Shown here piece after piece: positions 1-6,631 of a stretch of 8,511 bases of DNA. The notes under the pieces were generated by a model. The model did not search any database and was not told the DNA's origin. It saw nothing but the letters and a program-made list of their open reading frames with translations. The position numbers were made by a program, and so were the translations under genes. Position 1 is the first letter of the stretch, and each line of letters opens with the position of its first letter. This DNA is from an uncultured Collinsella sp. (GTDB lineage Bacteria > Actinomycetota > Coriobacteriia > Coriobacteriales > Coriobacteriaceae), in NCBI GenBank assembly GCA_902470345.1, contig CABRGB010000066.1, positions 1 to 8,511 of the forward strand, read 5' to 3'.

Positions 1-938
1 GCGATGGCGTTCATCGCCCGGTGCAATTGCAGCTGATGGGCAAACTGAGTCCCGGTGAGGACGATCATTCTAAAGCCCAGCGCGCTCAGCACGGTCATAC
101 GCTCCGCATCCGACGCGCTGCGCTGTTTATCAAGATGGTCCGAGCCGTTGTATTCAATCCCCGTACCGCTCGCAGGCGCATATACGTCAATCTCGAAATA
201 CCCGGACTTAGCGAGATATTTGAACTCGCTGGGAACATCGACCCGATGGTTGAGCTCGACCTTGGCGTATCCAAGCCCTCCTTGAGAACGTTTTGCTACG
301 ACCATGATTGCGGTGGCCGTCTCCATGGGCGACCGTGCGCCATCGTGCACGCGCTTGAGCACGGCGGCCGCGCGTATAGCCCCCTGACGAGATCGGTTCT
401 CATTGCAATAGGCAATCAAGTCGGCAACGGTATACCTCTGCCCCATCTCGATATAATCGCCTGTCGACAGATGATTCAAATGGTATCGGGCACAGATTTC
501 GTAGCCATATTCCAGCTGCTCGGGCTCGCTCATCCACGAACCCGCTTGGACAAAGCACATGGCCTCATCAACCACTAGAAGGCCCTCTGCCACCTCGATA
601 AGATGACCTGGAGGTACCGGCGCCCCAAACACGTGGCACCTAAATCCAGCCGGCGTCGAGCGCTCAAAATCGAAGTTGACGAGCGCATCGATATGATCGA
701 GCTCTTCTCGTGGAATACCAAGAGAAACCAGATAGTCGGCAACGATCCCAACTGCCGTTGAAGCCCTCAGCCCCTTGGCATCGAGTCCCAATTTGGGCAG
801 GCTCGCGGTCGGTTCCGCCTCGTTAGCAAGCGAGTCCTCATCGTATAGGCTGCTTGCTCGCGAGAGTGGCTCGGACGGGCGCGCCACGTTATGGTACAGC
901 CAGGCAGTCTTATGGGACAGGACGATCGGCAGGTCCAT
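1..938 (-). CDS. AbiEi/DUF559-like protein with predicted PD-(D/E)XK nuclease-type C-terminus (3' end beyond window)
   Basis: About 312 codons are visible and the frame is still open at the left edge. The ATG at 938-936 is the only sensible start: a GGAGGG Shine-Dalgarno sequence lies at 942-947 (tight, 3-base spacing), and an in-frame TAA lies ten codons upstream with no other start between. The N-terminus (VLSHKTAWLYH, residues 6-16) resembles the 'SH.SA..LH' segment of AbiEi-type proteins. A middle block (about 115-195) includes LEYGYEICARYH (142-153). The C-terminal part opens with SPMETA (203-208), then FEIDVY (248-253, Asp251), GIEYNG (260-265, Glu262), His268 and an Arg/Asp-rich stretch, the spacing seen in DUF559/Vsr-like PD-(D/E)XK folds. 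There is no signal peptide or membrane segment, so it is probably cytoplasmic. Codons such as CGA, AGG, ATA and TTG are commoner than in the neighbouring genes, suggesting an accessory origin. The coding call is firm; nuclease or antitoxin activity is inferred from motif layout only, and no toxin partner is visible. Confidence 0.85.
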   Translation of the reverse strand, partial: MDLPIVLSHKTAWLYHNVARPSEPLSRASSLYDEDSLANEAEPTASLPKLGLDAKGLRASTAVGIVADYLVSLGIPREELDHIDALVNFDFERSTPAGFRCHVFGAPVPPGHLIEVAEGLLVVDEAMCFVQAGSWMSEPEQLEYGYEICARYHLNHLSTGDYIEMGQRYTVADLIAYCNENRSRQGAIRAAAVLKRVHDGARSPMETATAIMVVAKRSQGGLGYAKVELNHRVDVPSEFKYLAKSGYFEIDVYAPASGTGIEYNGSDHLDKQRSASDAERMTVLSALGFRMIVLTGTQFAHQLQLHRAMNAI

Positions 939-1039
939 GAGCCCTCCAATGGAGTCGGATAACCAACCTTATTCCCCTGCCCACGGGTCCGCACACCTTC
1001 GTGCGCAAGAAAGCGATTCCACCCGGTCGAGTGGCAGAA

Positions 1040-1104
1040 AAACCATCACAACATTCGATGCTTTTCCCGTTTTTGGCGAAAAACGTCGAATGTTGTGATG
1101 GTTT
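1040..1104. repeat. 65-base nested inverted repeat; possible terminator of the ABC operon or a dispersed palindromic element
   Basis: Outer arms of 19 bases, 1040-1058 and 1086-1104, are perfectly complementary (AAACCATCACAACATTCGA on the plus strand, left arm). Inside them a second perfect stem, CGTTTTT (1068-1074) with AAAAACG (1079-1085), closes a GGCG tetraloop and abuts the outer stem on the right. The only unpaired part is a 9-base bulge on the left (1059-1067). Read on the minus strand, the direction of the ABC operon ending at 1154, the hairpin is followed by five T residues, so it could act as a rho-independent terminator. The plus-strand side has only three T residues. The stem is long and not especially GC-rich, which also fits a REP-like or MITE-like palindromic repeat. 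The structure is certain; the role is not. Confidence 0.75.
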
Positions 1105-1153
1105 GAGGCGAGGTAAGAGGCACGGAGGGGTCAAAGCATCGTGCTCGAACGGG

Positions 1154-3052
1154 TTAATCCAACTCTTTTAAGCCATGCGCCAGTTGCCAGTACTCGCCGT
1201 GCTGGGCGAGCAACTCTTCGTGCGTGCCGCGCTCGATGATGCGGCCGTGTTCGAGGACCATGATGGCATCGGCGTCGCGGACGGTGGACAGGCGGTGCGC
1301 AATCATAAACGTGGTGCGTCCGCGCATGATGCGGTCCATACCGCGCTCGATGAGCTTTTCGGTACGCGTGTCAATGCTCGAAGTGGCCTCGTCCAGGATG
1401 AGCACCGGCGGGTCGGCAACGGCCACGCGCGCGATGGCGAGCAGTTGGCGCTGGCCCTGTGACAGGTTAGCGCCGTCGGCCGTAACCGGTGTGTCGTACC
1501 CTCTAGGCAGGCGGCGAATAAATGAATCCGCGCAGGCTGCCTCGGCAGCGGCGCGCACCTCCTCGTCGGTCGCGTCGAGCTTGCCAAAGCGGATGTTCTG
1601 CGCAATGGTGCCGCTAAACAGGTGCGTATCCTGTAGCACAATGCCGAGCGACCCGCGCAGGCTGGCCTTGGCAATGTGCTTGACGTCGATGCCGTCGTAC
1701 GTGATCTCGCCGTCATCGACCTCGTAGAAGCGGTTGATGAGGTTAGTGATGGTCGTCTTTCCGGCGCCCGTCGAGCCAACAAAGGCGATCTTTTGCCCCG
1801 GCTTGGCGAACAGGTTGAGATCCGTGAGCACACGCGTGCCCGGCACGTAGGAAAAGTCCACGGCATGGAAGCGCACGTCGCCGGCGAGCGGGACCAGACC
1901 GGTAACAAGCTCGGTACCATCGGCCGCCACCGCACGACCCGATTCATCAACGGCGGCCACGTCGTGCAGATGCCCGTACGTGCCCACACCCTGGCCCTCG
2001 GGAATCTTCCACGCCCACGCCGCGTCGCCCGTCTGCACCAGCTCCACGCAGCCCTCGTCCACCTCGGGCTTAAGGTCCATAGCGGCAAACAGGCGCTCGG
2101 CACCGGCCAGCGCGTTGAGTAAGAAGTTGCCCAACTGCGTGAACTGGTTGATGGGCATGGCCGCCTGGCGCACAAAGACCAGGTAGCTCGCGAGTGCACC
2201 CACGTCGGCAAGTCCCTTGATGCAGAGCATGCCGCCCGCCACGGCAACGATGGCGTAGTTGACGTAGCCGATCACCACGGTCATGGGCACCATCGAGTTG
2301 GCGTAGGCCTGTGCGGCGCCACCGGTACGGCGCAGCTCCTGGTTGGGCGTGTCAAAACCGGCAACATTGGCCTGCTCGTGGTTAAAGACCTTAATGACCT
2401 TTTGGCCCGAGACCATCTCCTCGACGTATCCGTCCAAGTCGCCGAGCGATGCCTGCTGGGCGGCAAAAAAGCGCTTGGAGCGGGCACCCGAGTAGCGCGC
2501 GTACAGCACAATGGCAACATCGCACGCGAGCGTGATAATCGTGAGCTGCCAGTTAAGAATGATGAGCATGGCTGTGGTGCCGATCACCTGAATGGTCGCC
2601 TGAATCACGTTGGCAAAGCTGTTGTTGAGTGCCTCGGAGACCGTGTCGACGTCGTTGGTGAAGAAGCTCATGATGTCGCCCGAGCGCGTACTGTCAAAGT
2701 AACTGAGCGGCAGCGTCTGGATGTGCGCGAACAAGTCGCGGCGAATATCGGACACCACGCGCTGGGCCGCGCGCACCATGATCTGCGAGTAACCCAAGGC
2801 CGAGAGCACGCCCGCGGCGTAGATGACGGCCGTAAAGAGAACCTGCTTGGTGAGCAGCTCCTCCCCACCCGCGGCCAGGCCGTTGACGATGGGGCGCACC
2901 ATATAGGTGCCGGCAAGACTCGCGATGGCGGCGACGGAGGCCAGCACACCAACCACCAGCAGCGAGAACTTGGCATGCCCCATGTAGGAGAGCAAGCGGC
3001 GGAGCGTTCGACGCAGATTGGCCGGACGAGCCTGAGCGGAAGTCTTAGGCAT
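1154..3052 (-). CDS. Heterodimeric ABC exporter, subunit with consensus catalytic residues
   Basis: A 632-residue transmembrane-domain plus nucleotide-binding-domain half-transporter of the multidrug/lipid exporter type, acting in the cytoplasmic membrane. Six membrane helices lie at about 30-50, 72-90, 148-167, 169-187, 255-275 and 284-306. The ATPase domain (about 392-632) has Walker A GSTGAGKT (426-433), Q-loop Gln474, signature LSQGQ (530-534), Walker B LILDE (551-555) with catalytic Glu555, a D-loop at 558-561 and switch His586. The LSQGQ signature departs from LSGGQ; in the dimer it would face the degenerate Walker motifs of the partner, as in TM287/288-type exporters. The ATG at 3052-3050 is chosen because it overlaps the upstream stop by 8 bases (ATGCCTAA) and has an AAGGGGG-type ribosome site just upstream. 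The frame stays open 70 codons further up, but that stretch overlaps the partner gene and is not transporter-like. An unusually long linker (about 331-392) joins the two domains. Substrate unknown. Confidence 0.95.
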   Translation of the reverse strand: MPKTSAQARPANLRRTLRRLLSYMGHAKFSLLVVGVLASVAAIASLAGTYMVRPIVNGLAAGGEELLTKQVLFTAVIYAAGVLSALGYSQIMVRAAQRVVSDIRRDLFAHIQTLPLSYFDSTRSGDIMSFFTNDVDTVSEALNNSFANVIQATIQVIGTTAMLIILNWQLTIITLACDVAIVLYARYSGARSKRFFAAQQASLGDLDGYVEEMVSGQKVIKVFNHEQANVAGFDTPNQELRRTGGAAQAYANSMVPMTVVIGYVNYAIVAVAGGMLCIKGLADVGALASYLVFVRQAAMPINQFTQLGNFLLNALAGAERLFAAMDLKPEVDEGCVELVQTGDAAWAWKIPEGQGVGTYGHLHDVAAVDESGRAVAADGTELVTGLVPLAGDVRFHAVDFSYVPGTRVLTDLNLFAKPGQKIAFVGSTGAGKTTITNLINRFYEVDDGEITYDGIDVKHIAKASLRGSLGIVLQDTHLFSGTIAQNIRFGKLDATDEEVRAAAEAACADSFIRRLPRGYDTPVTADGANLSQGQRQLLAIARVAVADPPVLILDEATSSIDTRTEKLIERGMDRIMRGRTTFMIAHRLSTVRDADAIMVLEHGRIIERGTHEELLAQHGEYWQLAHGLKELD

Positions 3053-4868
3053 GGCGCTCACCCCCTTCCAGGGATGATCCGTATGCGACGGAGGAAAACG
3101 GATCGTTCGCGTCGTCGGCATCACCGTCGTCGCTCGCATCACCCGCGAACTCCATCTGCGAGGCGTAAATCTCCTGGTAGATGTTGTCACCTGCCAGCAG
3201 TTCCTCATGCGTGCCCACGCCGTGAATGCGGCCGTCATCCAGCACCACGATGCGGTCGGCATCCATCACGCTTGCGATACGCTGGACGATGATGATCACC
3301 GTCGTGTCGGGAATCTGGGCGATATGCTCTCGGATCTTGGCGTCGGTCGCCATATCGACCGCACTGGTCGAGTCGTCAAAAATGAGCACGCGCGGATGTT
3401 TGAGCAACGTACGCGCAATGCACAGGCGCTGCTTCTGGCCGCCCGAAACACCGGCGCCACCCTGGCCCAACTCGCCGTCGAGACCGCCGATGCGGTCCAG
3501 AAACTCGTCCACGCACGCCGCACGGCAGGCATCCAACAATTCCTCGTCGGTGGCATCGGGCGCGCCCCACTGCAGGTTCTCGCGCACGGCGCCCGTAAAC
3601 AGCACGTTCTTTTGCAGCACAATGCCCACCGCATCGCGTAGGGCAACCAGGTCGTAGTCGCGCACGTCGCGCCCGCCCACGAGCACGGCGCCCTCGGTCG
3701 CGTCGTACAGGCGCGCGATGAGCTGCACGAGCGAGCTCTTGCCCGAGCCCGTGCCGCCGAGCACGCCCACCGTGGAGCCCGGCTCGATGCGAAGGTCGAT
3801 ATGCTCGAGCACGTCCTCGACAGCATCCGCGCGGTACTTAAACGACACATCGCGGAACTCGACACTTCCGTCGACAACTTCGCGCACAGCCGCGTCTGCC
3901 GCGGGCGCCTCGATAAGCGAGCGCTCATCGAGGACGTGCGAGATGCGCTCCACACTGGCGAGTGCGCGCGTAAGCAGCAAAAACACGTTGGAAATCATCA
4001 TGAGCGAGTTCATGATCAGCAGCACGTAGCTCATAAAGCCCGTGAGCGAGCCCACGCCCAGCTTGCCGGCGAGAATCATGCGGCCGCCAATCCACAGGAT
4101 GGAGAGCGCAGCCACGTACATCGACAGCTGAAACACCGGCAGATTGAGCACGGCGGTGCCGAAGGTCTTGGTCGCCGTGTCGGCAAGCTCGGTATTGACG
4201 GTGTCGAACTTGTCGCACTCGTGCTCGGCGCGCACGTAAGCCTTCACGGCGCGCACGGCGGTAAGGTCCTCTTGTACCACGCCGTTGAGGTGGTCCATCG
4301 AGGTCTGGAGTTGGCGGTAGAGCGGACTGACGCGATAGGTGATGGCGCCCAGTACGATTGCCAGCACGGGCAAGATGATCGCAAAGACGGTGGCGAGCGG
4401 GCGCGACAGCATCAGCGCGTAGATAAGGCCGACGATAAGCGTCACCGGGCCGCGCACCATAGGGCGAAAGCCGTTGCCCACAGCATTTTGGATAACGGTG
4501 ATGTCCGTGGTCATGCGGGTGACGAGCGAGCTGGCGTCGTAGTTGTCCAGGTTACCAAAAGCGAGCGTCTGAATCTTTTTGTACTCGGCCTCGCGCAGGT
4601 TAGCGCCTAGGCCCGAGGCAACGCGGGCGGATGTGCGGGCATAGCCCAAGCCCAATACCAGCGAAAACGCCGCACACACCAACATGTACGCGCCTTGCAG
4701 CAGCATGTAGTTGATGTCGCCCGCAGGCACGCCCACGTCGATGATGTTCGCCATGATAACCGGGATAAACAGCTCGAGCGCCGTCTCGGCCGTCACAAAG
4801 AGCACGCCGAGTATGGCGTCGCGACGGTATTCCCCCAAGTAGGAAAACAGGATCTTGAGATTGCGCAC
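3045..4868 (-). CDS. Heterodimeric ABC exporter, subunit with degenerate ATPase site
   Basis: A 607-residue half-transporter, first gene of the operon and partner of the subunit that follows it. Six membrane helices lie at about 16-38, 55-76, 140-156, 158-178, 242-264 and 276-300. The nucleotide-binding domain (about 334-575) has Walker A GGTGSGKS (371-378), Q-loop Gln419, signature VSGGQ (474-478) and Walker B VLIFDD (494-499). Two key residues differ from consensus: Asp499 replaces the catalytic Glu, and Gln529 replaces the switch His. This is the mark of the degenerate-site subunit in heterodimeric exporters such as TM287/288 or BmrCD, so it binds ATP here but probably hydrolyses it poorly; its intact VSGGQ completes the active site of the partner. 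The start is GTG at 4868-4866, since a TGA lies in frame 9 bases upstream and GGGGGA precedes it; an ATG at 4878 is out of frame. The C-terminus carries an acidic tail (about 574-607). Drug or lipid export is a family-level inference. Confidence 0.95.
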   Translation of the reverse strand: MRNLKILFSYLGEYRRDAILGVLFVTAETALELFIPVIMANIIDVGVPAGDINYMLLQGAYMLVCAAFSLVLGLGYARTSARVASGLGANLREAEYKKIQTLAFGNLDNYDASSLVTRMTTDITVIQNAVGNGFRPMVRGPVTLIVGLIYALMLSRPLATVFAIILPVLAIVLGAITYRVSPLYRQLQTSMDHLNGVVQEDLTAVRAVKAYVRAEHECDKFDTVNTELADTATKTFGTAVLNLPVFQLSMYVAALSILWIGGRMILAGKLGVGSLTGFMSYVLLIMNSLMMISNVFLLLTRALASVERISHVLDERSLIEAPAADAAVREVVDGSVEFRDVSFKYRADAVEDVLEHIDLRIEPGSTVGVLGGTGSGKSSLVQLIARLYDATEGAVLVGGRDVRDYDLVALRDAVGIVLQKNVLFTGAVRENLQWGAPDATDEELLDACRAACVDEFLDRIGGLDGELGQGGAGVSGGQKQRLCIARTLLKHPRVLIFDDSTSAVDMATDAKIREHIAQIPDTTVIIIVQRIASVMDADRIVVLDDGRIHGVGTHEELLAGDNIYQEIYASQMEFAGDASDDGDADDANDPFSSVAYGSSLEGGERHA

Positions 4869-4909
4869 GCAGGTTCATCCCCCATCAAACGTTGTTCGCA
4901 AACGCACGT

Positions 4910-4937
4910 ATTATTGCGCGACAGGCGATGGTGTCAA
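4910..4937 (-). promoter_or_regulatory. Sigma70-type promoter of the ABC exporter operon
   Basis: On the minus strand a perfect TTGACA (4937-4932) is followed after 16 bases by AATAAT (4915-4910), five of six matches to the -10 consensus. It sits about 41 bases upstream of the GTG start at 4868, giving a short leader. No other -35/-10 pair this good is seen upstream of the operon. Assignment is by sequence match and position only. Confidence 0.7.
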
Positions 4938-5057
4938 GTGACGCGAAACCGATTTCTGCAAGGCTAACGAACGTGCCAAACAAGCATAGTGCGCATCTGT
5001 ATTCAGTTGGAAATAATCGTGGGCCTCACTTTTTTCGCCCTGTCTTCGACTCAAACC

Positions 5058-5088
5058 TTGACTCTACAATCGTTATAGGGTTTTCACT
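5058..5088 (+). promoter_or_regulatory. MerR-type operator/promoter upstream of the MATE gene
   Basis: A TTGACT -35 box (5058-5063) is separated by 19 bases from a weak -10 candidate TTCACT (5083-5088). The long spacer is filled by an imperfect dyad, ACTCTACAAT-C-GTTATAGGGT (5061-5081, centre 5071), with 7 of 10 positions pairing. A dyad inside a 19-20 base spacer, beginning within the -35 box and ending just before the -10, is the classic layout of promoters activated by MerR-family regulators. A second -10-like hexamer TACACT at 5088-5093 would give a 24-base spacing and is less likely. The transcript would start near 5095, about 34 bases before the MATE start codon. No MerR gene lies in the window, so the regulator would have to be encoded elsewhere. 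Confidence 0.55.
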
Positions 5089-5128
5089 ACACTGGTAGCT
5101 AAACGAACCAAGCCAGAAAGCCCCGCCC

Positions 5129-6475
5129 ATGGAACACGACCTCACACGCGGCAATGTCCTTAAGACCATCGCGGTCTTTGCCCTGCCCTATATGCTCTCG
5201 TACTTTTTGCAGATGCTCTACGGCATGGCCGACCTGTACATGATGGGGCAGTTTAGCGGCGCCGCCGGCATCACCGCCGTGGGCAATGGCGCACAGACGC
5301 TCTATATCATCACCGTGACGCTCGTGGGCCTGGCCATGGGAACGACGGTCATCGTCGGCCATGCCGTGGGCTCGCGCCGCTTCGACCGCGCCGAGACCGC
5401 CATCGGCAACACCATCACGCTGTTTATGGGCGTCTCGGTGGTACTGGCCGTCATCTTGTTTGCACTATGCCCGCAGGTTGTGGCGCTCATTGGCACGCCC
5501 CCCGAGGCGGTCGAAGGCACCGCCGCCTACCTGCGTATCTGCTTTGTCGGCATTCCGTTTATCGCCGCATACAACATTCTCTCGGCCATCTTTCGCGGCC
5601 TGGGCGATTCGCGCTCGCCCATGTACGTGATCGGTGTGGCGTGCATCATCAACATCGCGCTCGACTTTCTGTTTATCGGCCACATGGGGCTCGGCCCCGT
5701 GGGTGCGGCGCTCGGCACGGTAACCGCCCAGACGGCCAGCGTTGCCCTCGCGCTCGTGTGGCTCAAGAGCCGCCGCACGAACATCCACGTTAAGCGCAGC
5801 GACCTGCGCCCCCAGCCCGAGGTGCTCGGCAGCATTCTTAAGATCGGCGTGCCCGTGGCAGTACAGGACGGCTGCATCCAGGTGGCGTTTATGTTTATCA
5901 CCGTCATCGCCAACCATCGCGGTCTGGTCGACGCCGCTGCCGTGGGCCTGGTCGAGAAGATGATCAGCTTTTTGTTCATTGTTCCGAGTTCCATGGGCGC
6001 CACCGTCAGCGCACTCACGGCGCAAAACGCCGGCGCGGGCAAGGGCGACCGCGCGCGTCAGGTGCTCAAAGACGCCATGACGATCTCGGTGGTGTACGGC
6101 TGCCTGATCACGGTGCTGATGTGGCTAGTGGCACCGGCGTTTATTGGCTTTTTTGCCAAGGACCCCGCGGTGGTCGCAGCCGGTACCGGCTATATGCACA
6201 GTTATATTTTCGACGCAATCTTTGCCGGCATCCACATTTGCTTTAGCGGCTTTTTCGCTGCGTATGGCAAAAGCTACATCGGCTTTGCGCACAACGTGCT
6301 GGCCGTGGCGCTCATTCGCGTGCCCGGCGCTTGGCTGCTGTCGAACGCCTATTCCGACACGTTGTTTCCCATGGGCATCGCCTCGCCGTGCGGGTCGATT
6401 CTGTCAGCAGTCATTTGCGTGATGGCATTTACCGTACTCAACCGCCGCGGGGCTTTTGACAAGCCGGCAGCATAG
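5129..6475 (+). CDS. MATE-family multidrug/ion antiporter (DinF/MepA-like)
   Basis: A 448-residue integral membrane protein, the usual length for a MATE exporter, predicted to expel cationic or other toxic compounds across the cytoplasmic membrane in exchange for Na+ or H+. It is hydrophobic throughout, with about twelve helices in two related halves. The internal repeat shows in two matching loops, GHAVGSRRFDRA (77-88) and AQNAGAGKGDRA (298-309). Further family-like segments are the N-terminal LTRGNVLKTIAVFALP (5-20), YGMADLYMMGQ (31-41) and IFRGLGDSRSPMY (154-166). The ATG at 5129 places the conserved N-terminus correctly, although the ribosome site is weak (AGAAAG, 5115-5120). It is transcribed divergently from the ABC exporter operon and converges on ligA. 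The MerR-type promoter upstream suggests induction by an effector, possibly a substrate. Subfamily and substrate cannot be fixed from the sequence alone. Confidence 0.93.
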   Translation: MEHDLTRGNVLKTIAVFALPYMLSYFLQMLYGMADLYMMGQFSGAAGITAVGNGAQTLYIITVTLVGLAMGTTVIVGHAVGSRRFDRAETAIGNTITLFMGVSVVLAVILFALCPQVVALIGTPPEAVEGTAAYLRICFVGIPFIAAYNILSAIFRGLGDSRSPMYVIGVACIINIALDFLFIGHMGLGPVGAALGTVTAQTASVALALVWLKSRRTNIHVKRSDLRPQPEVLGSILKIGVPVAVQDGCIQVAFMFITVIANHRGLVDAAAVGLVEKMISFLFIVPSSMGATVSALTAQNAGAGKGDRARQVLKDAMTISVVYGCLITVLMWLVAPAFIGFFAKDPAVVAAGTGYMHSYIFDAIFAGIHICFSGFFAAYGKSYIGFAHNVLAVALIRVPGAWLLSNAYSDTLFPMGIASPCGSILSAVICVMAFTVLNRRGAFDKPAA

Positions 6476-6571
6476 CGAGACGACGCGAAATCGCCCTCAT
6501 CGACGATATCATCAGCGATGATCCGGCAACCTACGCGACGCAGGTCATGGTGCCCGTTGCCCCAGCAAAGC

Positions 6572-6612
6572 AAGAACCGCCCGGAAGGCATCATGCTTTC
6601 CGGGCGGTTCTT
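6572..6612. terminator. Bidirectional rho-independent terminator between the MATE gene and ligA
   Basis: A perfect 15-base stem, AAGAACCGCCCGGAA (6572-6586) with its exact complement at 6598-6612, encloses an 11-base loop that is itself partly self-complementary (GCAT/ATGC). The GC core flanked by A-rich and T-rich ends gives a T-containing tail in both directions. It lies 97 bases after the MATE stop and 19 bases after the ligA stop, so it can end both convergent transcripts. Confidence 0.88.
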
Positions 6613-6631
6613 CAATTTGGTTATCGATGCA

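Noticed and set aside
21..578. A 185-codon plus-strand open frame with an ATG near the left edge
   Set aside because: It lies opposite the minus-strand AbiEi/DUF559-like gene, which has a ribosome site, a fixed start and family motifs.
990..1005. Small hairpin CGCAC-ACCTTC-GTGCG upstream of the AbiEi/DUF559-like gene
   Set aside because: A five-base stem is too short to support a regulatory claim in high-GC DNA.
910..1134. A 74-codon minus-strand open frame covering the palindrome
   Set aside because: Its start lies upstream of the palindrome with no evident ribosome site, it reads through the inverted repeat and it overlaps the real start at 938 in another frame.
2378..3292. A 304-codon open frame on the plus strand antisense to the ABC genes
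   Set aside because: Its composition is His/Arg/Asp-rich and non-globular, as expected for the shadow of a high-GC gene; it lies wholly opposite conserved transporter sequence.
3801..4610. A 269-codon open frame on the plus strand antisense to the degenerate-site ABC subunit
   Set aside because: Same shadow composition, no recognisable motif, and the opposite strand encodes clear ATPase and membrane domains.
4600..4878. ATG at 4878 as a start for the ABC operon's first gene
   Set aside because: It is out of frame with the transporter; the encoded 92-residue product has no transporter features, whereas GTG at 4868 opens the conserved frame.
4886..4904. Direct repeat CAAACG (4886-4891 and 4899-4904) just downstream of the ABC operon promoter
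   Set aside because: Only six bases long with no matching dyad; could occur by chance, so not called as an operator.
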